Below are positions 25,401-34,021 of a stretch of DNA of 64,000 nucleotides, piece after piece. The notes beneath the pieces were generated by a model, which made no database searches, had not been told where the DNA came from, and was given only the letters and a program-made list of their open reading frames with translations. Origin of the DNA: Herbidospora mongoliensis (GTDB taxonomy: Bacteria; Actinomycetota; Actinomycetes; Streptosporangiales; Streptosporangiaceae); NCBI RefSeq assembly GCF_001570545.1, contig NZ_BBXD01000012.1, forward strand, positions 27,194 to 91,193, read 5' to 3'. The position numbers were made by a program, and so were the translations under genes. The first letter of the stretch is position 1; every line of letters starts with the position of its first letter.

Positions 25401-25498
25401 ACTGGAAGCACAAACTCAAAGCTCACCCCGTACGGCACAGTCTTGTCTAATTTGATGTCTCCTGCAACACTCGCCAAACATCAGAAGGGGGGCCCGAT

Positions 25499-26353
25499 AT
25501 GTCGCGTGGGCGAGGTTCGTTCCTCGCGCGGTTGATCTTCCTCGGACCTGGGCTGATCATGTTGACGCTGCTGGCCGTGGTGCCGATGCTGCTGATGCTC
25601 AGCACCATGTTCTTCCAGCGCGGTCGTTTTGGTGGGGTGGTCTACGAATTCACCACCGCCAACTTCAGCAGGCTGTTCCAACCGCTCTACCTGAACGTGA
25701 TCCAGGACAGCCTGGTCGTCGCGGGCGTGGTGACGGTGCTGGCACTGCTGATCGGCTATCCGACGGCATATGCCATCGCGCTGCTTCCGGCGAAGTGGAA
25801 GACGATCGCGCTTCTGGCCATCATGCTGCCGTTCTGGACGAACTTCCTGATCCGGATGTACGCCTGGACGATCCTGCTCAGTGGTCCGGGCCTGGTCAAC
25901 GAGTCGCTCACAGGCATCGGCCTGATCGACGAGCCGCTCGAACTGCTCTACAACAGGGGCACGGTCGTCGTCGGCCTGCTCTACGGATATCTTTCGCTCA
26001 TGATCCTGCCGATCTACTCGGCGGTGGAGCGGCTCGACCCGCGCCTGCGGGAGGCCAGCGCCAACCTGGGCGCCTCCCCGATCCGCACGTTCTTCAGCGT
26101 CACGCTGCCGTTGACGCTGCCGTCCGCGCTGATCGGCGCCGTGCTCGTGTTCGTGCCCAGCTTCGGGAACTTCGTGGTGCCGGAGATCCTCGGCGGCGGA
26201 AAAGCGATCATGGTCGGCAACCTGATCCGCGACCAGTTCCTCAAGGCCCGCGACTGGCCCTTCGGCGCCACGCTCGCGCTCGCGATGATCGTGGTGACGC
26301 TGGTCCTGCTGCTGGCCCAGTCGATCGTCTCGCGGAGGACGCGGAGTGCGTAA
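25499..26353 (+). CDS. ABC transporter permease, spermidine/putrescine type (PotB-like)
   Basis: Inner-membrane subunit of 284 residues with about six helices. The EAA loop reads EASANLGASPIRTFFSVTLPLTLPS, the coupling site for the ATPase. MLPFWTNFLIRMYAWTILL is a PotB hallmark. It opens a three-gene operon with the second permease (8-bp overlap) and the ATPase, but no substrate-binding protein gene is present before it. The ATG follows AAGGGGGG. Polyamine import is inferred from family and from the oxidation genes downstream. Confidence 0.9.
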   Translation: MSRGRGSFLARLIFLGPGLIMLTLLAVVPMLLMLSTMFFQRGRFGGVVYEFTTANFSRLFQPLYLNVIQDSLVVAGVVTVLALLIGYPTAYAIALLPAKWKTIALLAIMLPFWTNFLIRMYAWTILLSGPGLVNESLTGIGLIDEPLELLYNRGTVVVGLLYGYLSLMILPIYSAVERLDPRLREASANLGASPIRTFFSVTLPLTLPSALIGAVLVFVPSFGNFVVPEILGGGKAIMVGNLIRDQFLKARDWPFGATLALAMIVVTLVLLLAQSIVSRRTRSA

Positions 26354-27125
26354 GAGGTCGTCGCGTATCGTCTTCCTGCCCCTGTGGCTGGTCTATCTGT
26401 TCTTCTACGTGCCCATCGCGGTCGTGGTCTTCATGTCGTTCAACGCCGGCGACAACCCGTACATCTTCGAGGGCTTCAGCCTCGACTGGTACGGCAAGCT
26501 GGCCGGCGACGCCACCATCCTCGAAGGGCTCGGCAACACCCTGATCGTCGCGATCGGCACCTGCCTGATCTCGACGGTCGTCGGCACGTTGCTGGCGGTC
26601 GGCCTGGCCCGGCACACCCGGTCCAAGGTGCTGGAGGCCATCGCCACCCTGCCGGCCATCCTGCCGGAGCTGATGCTGGCCATCGGCCTGCTCATCTTCT
26701 ACAGCGCGGTGAACTTCACGCTGGGCCTGACCTCGATCCTGCTGGCCCACCTGACCTTCGGCATCCCGTTGGTCGCGGTGGTCGTCAGGGTGCGGCTGGC
26801 CTCGATGGACACCTCGCTCGAAGAGGCCTCGACCGATCTCGGCGCGAGCCCGATCCAGACGTTCTTCCGCATCACCATGCCCGGTCTGGCCCCCGGCATC
26901 GCGGCGGGCGCGCTGCTGGCGTTCACCTTCTCGCTCGACGAGTTCGTGCTGGCCTTCTTCTCGGCCGGCCCGACCGACCCGACGCTGCCCATCGTGATCT
27001 ACTCGATGGTCAGGTTCGGCGTGACCCCCGACATCAACGCTCTGGCCACCATCCTGCTGACCATCAGCGTGGTCGCGGTGCTCGCCGTCCAGCGCATGAC
27101 CCGACTCACGGAGTCCCTCAAATGA
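26346..27125 (+). CDS. ABC transporter permease, spermidine/putrescine type (PotC-like)
   Basis: Second integral subunit, 259 residues, with about six helices. Landmarks: WLVYLFFYVPIAVVVFMSFN at the N terminus, ATLPAILPELMLAIGLLIF, the EAA loop EEASTDLGASPIQTFFRITMPGLAPGI, and FSLDEFVLAFFSAGP, typical of PotC. The GTG start lies inside the end of the first permease gene (8-bp overlap) and its TGA overlaps the ATPase start by 4 bp, indicating tight translational coupling. Confidence 0.92.
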   Translation: MRKRSSRIVFLPLWLVYLFFYVPIAVVVFMSFNAGDNPYIFEGFSLDWYGKLAGDATILEGLGNTLIVAIGTCLISTVVGTLLAVGLARHTRSKVLEAIATLPAILPELMLAIGLLIFYSAVNFTLGLTSILLAHLTFGIPLVAVVVRVRLASMDTSLEEASTDLGASPIQTFFRITMPGLAPGIAAGALLAFTFSLDEFVLAFFSAGPTDPTLPIVIYSMVRFGVTPDINALATILLTISVVAVLAVQRMTRLTESLK

Positions 27126-28156
27126 CACTGCTTTCCATCGAGGGGGTATCCCGTAAGTTCGGGAACGTCACGGCCCTCGAGGACGTCTCCATCGACATCA
27201 AGCAGGGGGAGTTCTTCGCCCTGCTCGGCCCGTCGGGCTGCGGCAAGACGACACTGCTGCGCATCCTGGCCGGGTTCGAGACGCCCGACCAGGGAGGGGT
27301 CCGCCTCGACGGCGCCGACCTGCTGAAGTTCGCCCCGCACAAGCGCCCGGTCAACCTGATGTTCCAGTCGTACGCGCTGTTCCCCCACATGACCGTGGCC
27401 AAGAACGTCGCCTACGGCCTGGAGCGCGAGAACCTCCCCAGGGCCGAGATCAAGGCCCGGGTGGGCGAGGTCCTGGAGAAGGTCGGCCTCGACTCGATGG
27501 CGAGCCGCCGCCCCGCCCAGATGTCCGGCGGCCAGCAGCAGCGCGTCGCCCTGGCCCGCGCGATCGTGAAGCGCCCCCGGCTGCTGCTGCTCGACGAGCC
27601 GCTGTCCGCGCTGGACAAGAAGGTCCGCGCGGAGATGCAACTCGAGCTCAAGCGCCTCCAGAACGAGGTCGGCATCACCTTCGTCGTGGTCACCCACGAC
27701 CAGGAGGAGGCCATGTCCCTGGCCGACCGCATCGCGGTCATGGACCAGGGCCGGGTCGAGCAGATCGACGCCCCCGTGACCCTCTACGACCGCCCGCGCA
27801 CCTACTTCGTGGCCGACTTCATCGGCGCGAACAACCTGTTCACGGGCGCGATCCGCGGCGGCGTCTTCTCCGCCGACGGCCTCGGCCCGCTGCCCTCCAA
27901 GGCGACGACCGCCGACGCGCCCGCCGCGCTGGCGATCCGCCCCGAGCGGGTCCGCCTGACCGAGCCCGCCCCCGGGATGGTCCAGGGCGTGGTCGTGGAC
28001 GTGAGCTTCTACGGCGGCGTGTCACACATCGCAGTCGAGGTGCGGGGGCTGGGCCGCAAGCTCCTGGCGGCGACCCAGGGCTCGGCCAGGATCACGCCGG
28101 GGACCGTGGTCGGCGTGACGTGGCGGCCGGAGGACGCGGTCCTGATCCCCAACTGA
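27122..28156 (+). CDS. ABC transporter ATP-binding protein, spermidine/putrescine type (PotA-like)
   Basis: Cytosolic ATPase of 344 residues that powers the two permeases. Walker A is LGPSGCGKTTLL, Q-loop VNLMFQSYALFPHMT, signature MSGGQQQRVALARAI, Walker B LLLLDEPLSALD and switch VVVTHDQEEAMSLADR. The C-terminal TOBE region is present (ALAIRPERVRLTEP, VSFYGGVSHIAVEV), as in PotA. It is the last gene of the operon and is followed by a strong terminator hairpin. Confidence 0.94.
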   Translation: MTLLSIEGVSRKFGNVTALEDVSIDIKQGEFFALLGPSGCGKTTLLRILAGFETPDQGGVRLDGADLLKFAPHKRPVNLMFQSYALFPHMTVAKNVAYGLERENLPRAEIKARVGEVLEKVGLDSMASRRPAQMSGGQQQRVALARAIVKRPRLLLLDEPLSALDKKVRAEMQLELKRLQNEVGITFVVVTHDQEEAMSLADRIAVMDQGRVEQIDAPVTLYDRPRTYFVADFIGANNLFTGAIRGGVFSADGLGPLPSKATTADAPAALAIRPERVRLTEPAPGMVQGVVVDVSFYGGVSHIAVEVRGLGRKLLAATQGSARITPGTVVGVTWRPEDAVLIPN

Positions 28157-28167
28157 GCACAGCGTCA

Positions 28168-28214
28168 GAATCGGCACCGCATCCCGTGAGGTTTCCAGGG
28201 TGCGGTGCCGATTC
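28168..28214 (+). terminator. Strong terminator after the pot operon
   Basis: A perfect 14-bp stem pairs 28168-28181 (GAATCGGCACCGCA) with 28201-28214 around a 19-nt loop, 12 bp after the ATPase stop. There is no long T-tract. Confidence 0.75.
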
Positions 28215-28326
28215 GCGTTGACCGGGCCTTCCCCGGGCGGTCACGGGGGCGCCGGTCGCGCCCTTTGAGCCGCGGGGGCATTCCTGCCGGCTGGACGCAT
28301 CTTCGCGCCGGATCCCGTCCTCGGGG

Positions 28327-29040
28327 TCAGCCGGCGTCCTGCGGTTGTGCGGTCGAGCCGTCGGCTGTTCCGGTGCTCTTCCTCGGGCGGGTCGTCCGCG
28401 TCGTGCGGGTCGCCTTCGGGCGGGGCGGGGCCGGGGTCTCCTTCAGCGGGTGGCCGGTGGCCATGCGGGCGAAGTCGAGGATGAGGCCGACGGCCTCGTC
28501 GGGGCCGATCGAGTGGTGCCGGGCGATGATGCGGTAGCCGTAGGCGTCTTCGAGGGCGACGAGGTTGCGGGCGATCTGCTCGGAGTCGCCCGCGAGCTTG
28601 AACACCCCTTGGGCGGCGCCGACCTCCAGGATCATCTGGTACATCGCCACCTGGCGGTCGTAGAGCGTGGTCAGCAGGGTGCCGTAGACGCGGTTGCGGC
28701 CGGCGGCGCCGCCGAGTTCGCACAGCAGTCGCACGCCCGCGTCGTCGGGGCTCTCGGGCAGGCCCGACCGGATCGTCGTGATCAGCTTCTGGGCCGGGTC
28801 GGCCATGCCACTGATCTTCTTGACGCGCTGCTCGTAGAACCGCTCCATGCCCGCGTGGTGGGCCTCGATCAGCAGGTCGCGCAGATCGGGATAGTGGTAG
28901 AGCACCGCGCCTGAGGTGAGGCCCGCTTCTTCTGCGATCTGGTTCAGATGCACGCCCTCGGCGCCGTGCTGGATCATCGCGCGCCTGGCCGCGTCGATCA
29001 GTTCGACCCGTCGATCTGCCCTGCTCTTCCGCTGAGTCAC
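28327..29040 (-). CDS. TetR-family transcriptional regulator
   Basis: Repressor of 237 residues. The N-terminal HTH reads VHLNQIAEEAGLTSGAVLYHYPDLRDLLIEA, typical of TetR, followed by a helical ligand domain (RLLCELGGAAGRNRVYGTLLTTLYDRQVAMYQMI) of the BetI-like kind and a disordered basic tail (PRPKATRTTRTTRPRK). It diverges from the PuuB-like gene across 108 bp holding an inverted repeat, and a matching repeat occurs near 25390. It is the best candidate to sense a polyamine or its aldehyde and control oxidase, transporter and kinase genes; that is inferred. Confidence 0.88.
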   Translation of the reverse strand: MTQRKSRADRRVELIDAARRAMIQHGAEGVHLNQIAEEAGLTSGAVLYHYPDLRDLLIEAHHAGMERFYEQRVKKISGMADPAQKLITTIRSGLPESPDDAGVRLLCELGGAAGRNRVYGTLLTTLYDRQVAMYQMILEVGAAQGVFKLAGDSEQIARNLVALEDAYGYRIIARHHSIGPDEAVGLILDFARMATGHPLKETPAPPRPKATRTTRTTRPRKSTGTADGSTAQPQDAG

Positions 29041-29110
29041 CGCACCCCGCCCCGTATGGAGGATCTCACAACAAGTGTCGCAGGTCTTGACGTGGTTGCT
29101 CGATAAGTAT

Positions 29111-29126
29111 TTGAATCACGATTCAA
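29111..29126. promoter_or_regulatory. TetR operator TTGAAT-CACG-ATTCAA
   Basis: Perfect 6-bp arms with a 4-bp spacer in the promoter region between the divergent tetR and oxidase genes, 22 bp before the oxidase GTG. Partial outer symmetry (TATT/AATA) extends the arms. Confidence 0.6.
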
Positions 29127-29148
29127 CAAATATCGGTCGGAGGGGATC

Positions 29149-30516
29149 GTGATTACGGACGCACTGCCGCGGGTCTTTTGGACCGACCGGCCCGGTCCGG
29201 CCGCGTACCCGGCGCTGACGGAGGCGACGACGGCCGACCTGCTGATCGTGGGAGGCGGCTTCACCGGCCTCTGGGCTGCTGTGCTGGCCAAACAAGAAAA
29301 CCCCGCCTGCGACGTCGTTCTGGTGGAAGCCGAACGTATCGCGTTCGGCGCCACCGGCCGAAACGGGGGTTTCATCGCCGATTCGATCACCCACGGCCTG
29401 ACCCACGGCGCACACCGCTGGCCTGGGGAGATCGATCTTCTCCTGGCGATCGGCCGGGAGAATCTGGCCGCCATCGCCGCTTTCGTGGCTGAAAACAACA
29501 TCGACGCCGATCTCCGCCTCTGCGGCAAGACCACGGCGGCCGTCGCACCCCATCAGGTGGCCGAATTGCGGGCCGCCGAAAAGCGCCACCGGGATCATGG
29601 CGAAGACGCCACATTCCTGGACGCCGGGGAGATGCGGACCGACGTCCACTCGCCGACCTACCTGGGCGGACTGCGGCTGCGCGGCACCGGCGGTCTCGTC
29701 GACCCGGTGAAGCTGGCCTGGGGAATGCTCCGCGTCGCCGAGGACCTCGGCGTGCGGTTCTACGAGCACACGCGGGTCACCGGTATGGAGCGATCCGGAT
29801 CTTCGGTACGGGTTCCGACCGTCCACGGCATGATCAACGCCGGCCAGGTCCTCGTCGCGACCAACGCGTTCCCGTCGCCGCTGCGGCGCCTGAACAACTT
29901 CGTCCTGCCGGTGTGGGACTACGTCCTGATGACCGAACCGCTCGACGCCGGGCAACGCGCGTCGCTGGGCTGGGCGGAGGCGCAAGGCATCACCGACGGC
30001 GGGAACCAGTTCCACTACTACCGCCTGACGGCCGACGACCGGCTGCTGTTCGGCGGGTACGACGCTGTCTACAACTTCCGGGGCGGCGGCAGCGACCAGC
30101 GTCCCGAGTCCCACGCGCTGCTGGCCCGCCACCTGCTGGAGACCTTCCCGCAGCTCGAAGGGGTCAGGGCGACCCACCGCTGGGGCGGCCTGATCGACTC
30201 GACGAGCCGCTTCACCCCGTTCTTCGGCACCGCGATGGGCGGCCGCGTCGCCTACGCCCTCGGCTACACCGGCCTCGGTGTGGGCGCCTCGCGCTTCGGC
30301 GCCCTGGCCGGGCTCGATCTGCTGGCGCGGCGGGAGACCAGACGTACCGGACTGAAGATGGTGCGCCGCCCCCCGGTGCCGTTCCCACCTGAGCCGATCC
30401 GCTGGCCGGTGGTCGAGTTCACCCGCCGGGCCCTGGCTCGCGCCGACGCGAACGAGGGCAGGCGCGGGCCGTGGCTCCGCCTGCTCGATCGCTTCGGCAT
30501 CGGTTTCGACAGTTAG
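29149..30516 (+). CDS. FAD-dependent oxidoreductase, PuuB/OrdL-like
   Basis: DAO-family flavoenzyme of 455 residues, probably oxidising gamma-glutamylputrescine or a free polyamine to an aminoaldehyde with release of H2O2 and ammonia. The N-terminal dinucleotide site reads LLIVGGGFTGLWAAVLAKQ, followed by ATGRNGGFIADSITHG, which matches PuuB-type enzymes. The C-terminal FAD part has HRWGGLIDSTSRFTPFFG and ALGYTGLGVGASRFG. The GTG start follows GGAGGGG. The aldehyde dehydrogenase gene begins 9 bp after its stop, so product and next enzyme are coupled in one operon. Confidence 0.9.
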   Translation: MITDALPRVFWTDRPGPAAYPALTEATTADLLIVGGGFTGLWAAVLAKQENPACDVVLVEAERIAFGATGRNGGFIADSITHGLTHGAHRWPGEIDLLLAIGRENLAAIAAFVAENNIDADLRLCGKTTAAVAPHQVAELRAAEKRHRDHGEDATFLDAGEMRTDVHSPTYLGGLRLRGTGGLVDPVKLAWGMLRVAEDLGVRFYEHTRVTGMERSGSSVRVPTVHGMINAGQVLVATNAFPSPLRRLNNFVLPVWDYVLMTEPLDAGQRASLGWAEAQGITDGGNQFHYYRLTADDRLLFGGYDAVYNFRGGGSDQRPESHALLARHLLETFPQLEGVRATHRWGGLIDSTSRFTPFFGTAMGGRVAYALGYTGLGVGASRFGALAGLDLLARRETRRTGLKMVRRPPVPFPPEPIRWPVVEFTRRALARADANEGRRGPWLRLLDRFGIGFDS

Positions 30517-30525
30517 AAGACGCAG

Positions 30526-31923
30526 ATGACGACTTTGATCAATCCCGCGACCGGCCAGGTCATCGAGGATGTGGCGGACAGCTCACTGACCGATGTCGCG
30601 GTGAAGGTGGCCGAGGCGCGGGCGGCCTTCGAGCAGTGGCGCGACGCCACCCCGGGGGAGCGGGCCCGGGTGCTGCTGCGACTGGCCGACCTGGTCGAAC
30701 GCGACGCCGACGAACTGACCCGCCTGGAGGTCGAGGAGACCGGTAAGCCGGCCGCGGTGTTCCGCGACGGCGAACTCCCCTTCGCCGCCGACAACCTGCG
30801 CTTCTTCGCCGGGGCCGCCCGATCCCTGGACGGGACCGGCGCCGGAATGCTGAGCGCCGGTTACACCTCGATGCTGATCCGCCGGCCCATCGGGGTCGTG
30901 GGATCGATCGCGCCGTGGAACTTCCCGTTCATCATGGCGATCTGGAAGGTCGGCCCGGCCATCGCGGCCGGGAACGGCGTGGTCATCAAGCCGGCCCCCC
31001 GCACTCCCCGCACGACCCTGCGCCTGGCCGAACTGATGGCCGAGGCGGGCGCCCCCGCGGGCCTGCTCGGCGTAGTGACCGGCGGGGGCGACGTGGGCCA
31101 GGCCCTCGTGACCGACCCCGGCGTGGACATGGTCAGCGTGACCGGCTCGACCGCGACCGGCAAGGCCGTGATGCGCGGCGCCGTCGACGGTCTCAAGCGC
31201 GTGCACCTGGAACTCGGCGGCAAGGCCCCCGCCCTGGTGTTCGCCGACGCCGACCTGGAGGCGATGGCCTTCGGCGTCACGATGGGCGCGACCTACAACA
31301 CCGGGCAGGACTGCACCGCCGCCACCCGGGTCTACATCGAACGTTCCCGCTACGCCGAGGCCGTCGAAGCGCTCGCGGCGACGCTGGAAAAGGTACGTCC
31401 AGGCGATCCCTGGGCCGACGGGACCGACATCGGCCCGTTGATCTCCGCCGAGCACCGGGACAGGGTGCACGGCTACGTCGCGCGCGCGTCGGGCCGGATC
31501 GTCCGTGGGGGCGACCCGCTCGACGCGCCCGGCTACTACTACGCGCCGACCCTCGTCGCGGACGCGGAGCAGGGGAGCGAGATCGTGCAGGGGGAGGTGT
31601 TCGGGCCGGTGCTGGTCGCGCTGCCGTTCGCCGGGGAGGACGAGGCGGTGCGGCTGGCCAACGACACGCCTTACGGTCTGGCGTCGTCTGTGTGGTCTTC
31701 CGACGTGTCCCGGGCGCTGCGGGTGTCGCACCGGCTGGACGTCGGGGTGACGTGGGTGAACGACCACCTGCCGATCGCGTCCGAGGCGCCGCATGGCGGG
31801 GTGAAGGGGAGCGGGTTCGGCAAGGACATGAGCCAGGAGGCGGTCGGCGAGTATTCGGTGACGCGACACCTGATGATCAAGCACGCGGCCCCGGCCGAAC
31901 GAGACTCCTTCCGCCCGGCCTGA
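30526..31923 (+). CDS. Aldehyde dehydrogenase, gamma-aminobutyraldehyde type
   Basis: NAD(P)-dependent enzyme of 465 residues. It has the NAD-site SIAPWNFPFIMAIWKVGPA, catalytic Glu in LELGGKAPALVF and catalytic Cys in NTGQDCTAATRVYIE, a variant typical of gamma-aminobutyraldehyde/betaine aldehyde dehydrogenases, then GEVFGPVLVALPF. Together with the preceding amine oxidase and the polyamine transporter it would convert putrescine-derived 4-aminobutanal to GABA. Substrate choice is inferred from motif and neighbourhood. Confidence 0.92.
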   Translation: MTTLINPATGQVIEDVADSSLTDVAVKVAEARAAFEQWRDATPGERARVLLRLADLVERDADELTRLEVEETGKPAAVFRDGELPFAADNLRFFAGAARSLDGTGAGMLSAGYTSMLIRRPIGVVGSIAPWNFPFIMAIWKVGPAIAAGNGVVIKPAPRTPRTTLRLAELMAEAGAPAGLLGVVTGGGDVGQALVTDPGVDMVSVTGSTATGKAVMRGAVDGLKRVHLELGGKAPALVFADADLEAMAFGVTMGATYNTGQDCTAATRVYIERSRYAEAVEALAATLEKVRPGDPWADGTDIGPLISAEHRDRVHGYVARASGRIVRGGDPLDAPGYYYAPTLVADAEQGSEIVQGEVFGPVLVALPFAGEDEAVRLANDTPYGLASSVWSSDVSRALRVSHRLDVGVTWVNDHLPIASEAPHGGVKGSGFGKDMSQEAVGEYSVTRHLMIKHAAPAERDSFRPA

Positions 31924-32031
31924 GCTTCATCGGAAATCCCGGAAATTCTTGAAAGCCGACGTTAGTCGAATATGACCGTGCCGGATGGCGGGGGCTTCTG
32001 TTCATGGCATCTCCTTCGTAGGATCAATGCT

Positions 32032-32136
32032 GTGCCCCCCAATAAGCTCATTCTTCATCTCGAAGTGGACGATTGGCATAAAAGGGAAGAACTGTCTGAA
32101 ATTGGCATAAGTACTTGCTTGTGGATCGTCGGTTGA
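32032..32136 (+). CDS. Possible 34-residue small ORF
   Basis: A GTG-started frame with AGGA nearby encodes a small acidic/basic peptide (begins MPPNKLILHLEVDDWHKREE) and ends 13 bp inside the next gene. It lies in a lower-GC stretch and contains the two ATTGGCATAA repeats. It may be a real coupled micro-ORF, a decayed gene tail or chance; no family is recognised. Confidence 0.25.
   Translation: MPPNKLILHLEVDDWHKREELSEIGISTCLWIVG
32072..32110 (+). repeat. Direct repeat ATTGGCATAA, two copies 29 bp apart
   Basis: Identical 10-mers at 32072-32081 and 32101-32110, just upstream of the membrane-protein start. The spacing is near three helical turns, which would put two protein-binding sites on the same face. 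Confidence 0.4.
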
Positions 32137-32630
32137 GCTTGCCTAGATGGATCCTGGCTGGCGTGGTCATCGCGGTAGCGGCCGCGATACTCGCTTTCTT
32201 CCTTGTCAAGAATCAGGATTCCGGCTCGCCGGCTCTCCAGCAGGCGAGGAAAGACTCAGCAGGAGACGCGGCTCAGTTCCCCTCTCCCGCGGGTGACAGC
32301 GAAAGCGCCGTTTTCCTCGCGGATCAAGGAAAAGCACTGGTCGACGTACTTCATGATTCTGCGATAGAGCAGATCTCCCCACCGGGAGATCAACCCGGGG
32401 AGTGCGCCAGGAGGATAGAGCGGCTGACATCCGAACTCCCGATGGACGCCGCCGCCGACCTCATAGAGAGAATTCCGGACGAGGTGGCACGCGAGCTGTT
32501 CCACAAGGAGCGCCGTGCCCTGTCGGCCGCCCTCGCGGAATGCCCTGGATCTGAGGACACGCACGACGAACTGGCGGATGCGGTCGGCCTTGTCGATCTT
32601 CGCCTGGACGCGTTGGGGGTGCCGCGATGA
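32121..32630 (+). CDS. Single-pass membrane protein of unknown function
   Basis: About 169 residues. A basic start (VDRRLSLPRW) leads into one hydrophobic helix (ILAGVVIAVAAAILAFFLV) and then an extracytoplasmic, acidic helical domain with two Cys (GECARR, LAECPGSED). GTG 32121 is chosen; TTG 32115 is also in frame, and neither has a clear ribosome binding site. Its TGA overlaps the ATG of the SGNH hydrolase gene, so the two are coupled and may work together outside the membrane. GC is lower than in surrounding genes. Confidence 0.65.
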   Translation: MDRRLSLPRWILAGVVIAVAAAILAFFLVKNQDSGSPALQQARKDSAGDAAQFPSPAGDSESAVFLADQGKALVDVLHDSAIEQISPPGDQPGECARRIERLTSELPMDAAADLIERIPDEVARELFHKERRALSAALAECPGSEDTHDELADAVGLVDLRLDALGVPR

Positions 32631-34003
32631 GAAGTCGTCCCGTCCTGCTGCTCGTCGCGACAGCGATGTTCTCGTTACTCCTGCCAGCTCATTCGGCCTC
32701 CCCCCTCGGTCACGCGGAAGATCTCTCGTGGCTCGCGCTGGGCGACAGCTACTCCTCTGGAGAGGGCATTCCCGGGACGACGAGAATCCGCGACCAGCAC
32801 GGCCGCGAATGCGCCAGAGCCACCGGGATGATTTCCGCGACGAAGAAAAGCGATGCCCGTGCGTGGGGTGTGGTGGCCTTCGAACGGGTCAAGCGGCCAA
32901 AATTCGCCACCCAGGAATTCGTGGCCTGTACGGGGGCCATAACGGATGACTGGAACGAGCAGGTGGTGGAGGCGGAGGGCTGGGGCAGATCGAAATGGGA
33001 TCTGATCACCTTCAGCCTCGGAGGAAACAATATCGGCTTCGCCAACGTCATCACCCGTTGTCTCGGCCTGGACGTGTGGGGGTATCCCAAACTACCTGGA
33101 TGCGGCATCAGCCTGAAGACGCTCAAGTCACGAGTGGACATGCTGACGGGAAGCGCTCCGAAAGGAAAAGGGTATAAGGGAAGTGTCAATCTTCCCGCGC
33201 TCTACGATGGGCTGGCCAGCCGGGTGAACCCTGGTGGAAACATCATCGTGGCCGGATATCCGCAGGTGATCGAGGAGGTCGGTCGATGGGCCCTGTGGCG
33301 ACGTGCGGTCGGCAGCTGTGCGGGAATTTACGCCGACGATATCAAGATGCTCAGGCGGCTCGGCACCTACCTAAACGACGAGATAGCCGGCGCCGTCAGA
33401 AAAGCCGATGATCGATGGGCCTCCAGGGGAGTGAGGTTCCACTTCCTGGATATCGCGAACAATGTCTATGAGAAATCAGGCGACTCGGCCGACCGGCATG
33501 GCCTGTGTTCCAAGGACCCATGGCTGAACGGCCTGACGCTCTCCCTGACCTCGGGCGATATGCGGAAGCAGCGATCGTTTCACCCGACCAGAAAGGGGCA
33601 CCTCCAGACGGGGGTACATTTGGCAGAATATATCGAAAGCAGTGTTACCTTTAACGTCGAGCCCAGAGGTGTCAATGTCGTCATGGCCGCCCGGGATGCG
33701 ATCCTGGGAATCGTCGACGGCACCCACGGAACCAAGGTTACCGATTACGGCGACGATTGGATTCGTTACGAATCCGGAGGGAAATCCGAATCGGTTAAGG
33801 TTGACTGCAATGGCTACGGCGTAGAGCAGGCCGGAACCACCGTCCTGTGCGGCCATACACCCACTCTGTTTCAGGGCGCCGCGATCGCCGTTCGAGTGAT
33901 CGGCCGGCCACCGACAGCCGAGACGGTCGTCCTGACTGGCGACTACTCCGCCGCCTGTGGCAAGCCTTGGGTGCTGGAGCTCATCAGAAGAGCGAACTGC
34001 TGA
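32627..34003 (+). CDS. Secreted SGNH/GDSL-type esterase-like protein
   Basis: Exported hydrolase of 458 residues. A 24-residue signal peptide (MRSRPVLLLVATAMFSLLLPAHSA) precedes the SGNH core: block I WLALGDSYSSGEG with the catalytic Ser, the oxyanion block FSLGGNNIGF, and QRSFHPTRKGH with the catalytic His. The last 110 residues form an extra domain of unknown type with paired Cys. Substrate (lipid, acylated sugar) is unknown. The gene is unusually AT-rich for the window, suggesting acquisition from elsewhere. Confidence 0.82.
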   Translation: MRSRPVLLLVATAMFSLLLPAHSASPLGHAEDLSWLALGDSYSSGEGIPGTTRIRDQHGRECARATGMISATKKSDARAWGVVAFERVKRPKFATQEFVACTGAITDDWNEQVVEAEGWGRSKWDLITFSLGGNNIGFANVITRCLGLDVWGYPKLPGCGISLKTLKSRVDMLTGSAPKGKGYKGSVNLPALYDGLASRVNPGGNIIVAGYPQVIEEVGRWALWRRAVGSCAGIYADDIKMLRRLGTYLNDEIAGAVRKADDRWASRGVRFHFLDIANNVYEKSGDSADRHGLCSKDPWLNGLTLSLTSGDMRKQRSFHPTRKGHLQTGVHLAEYIESSVTFNVEPRGVNVVMAARDAILGIVDGTHGTKVTDYGDDWIRYESGGKSESVKVDCNGYGVEQAGTTVLCGHTPTLFQGAAIAVRVIGRPPTAETVVLTGDYSAACGKPWVLELIRRANC

Positions 34004-34021
34004 CTCTTCAGACCCGCCGCC

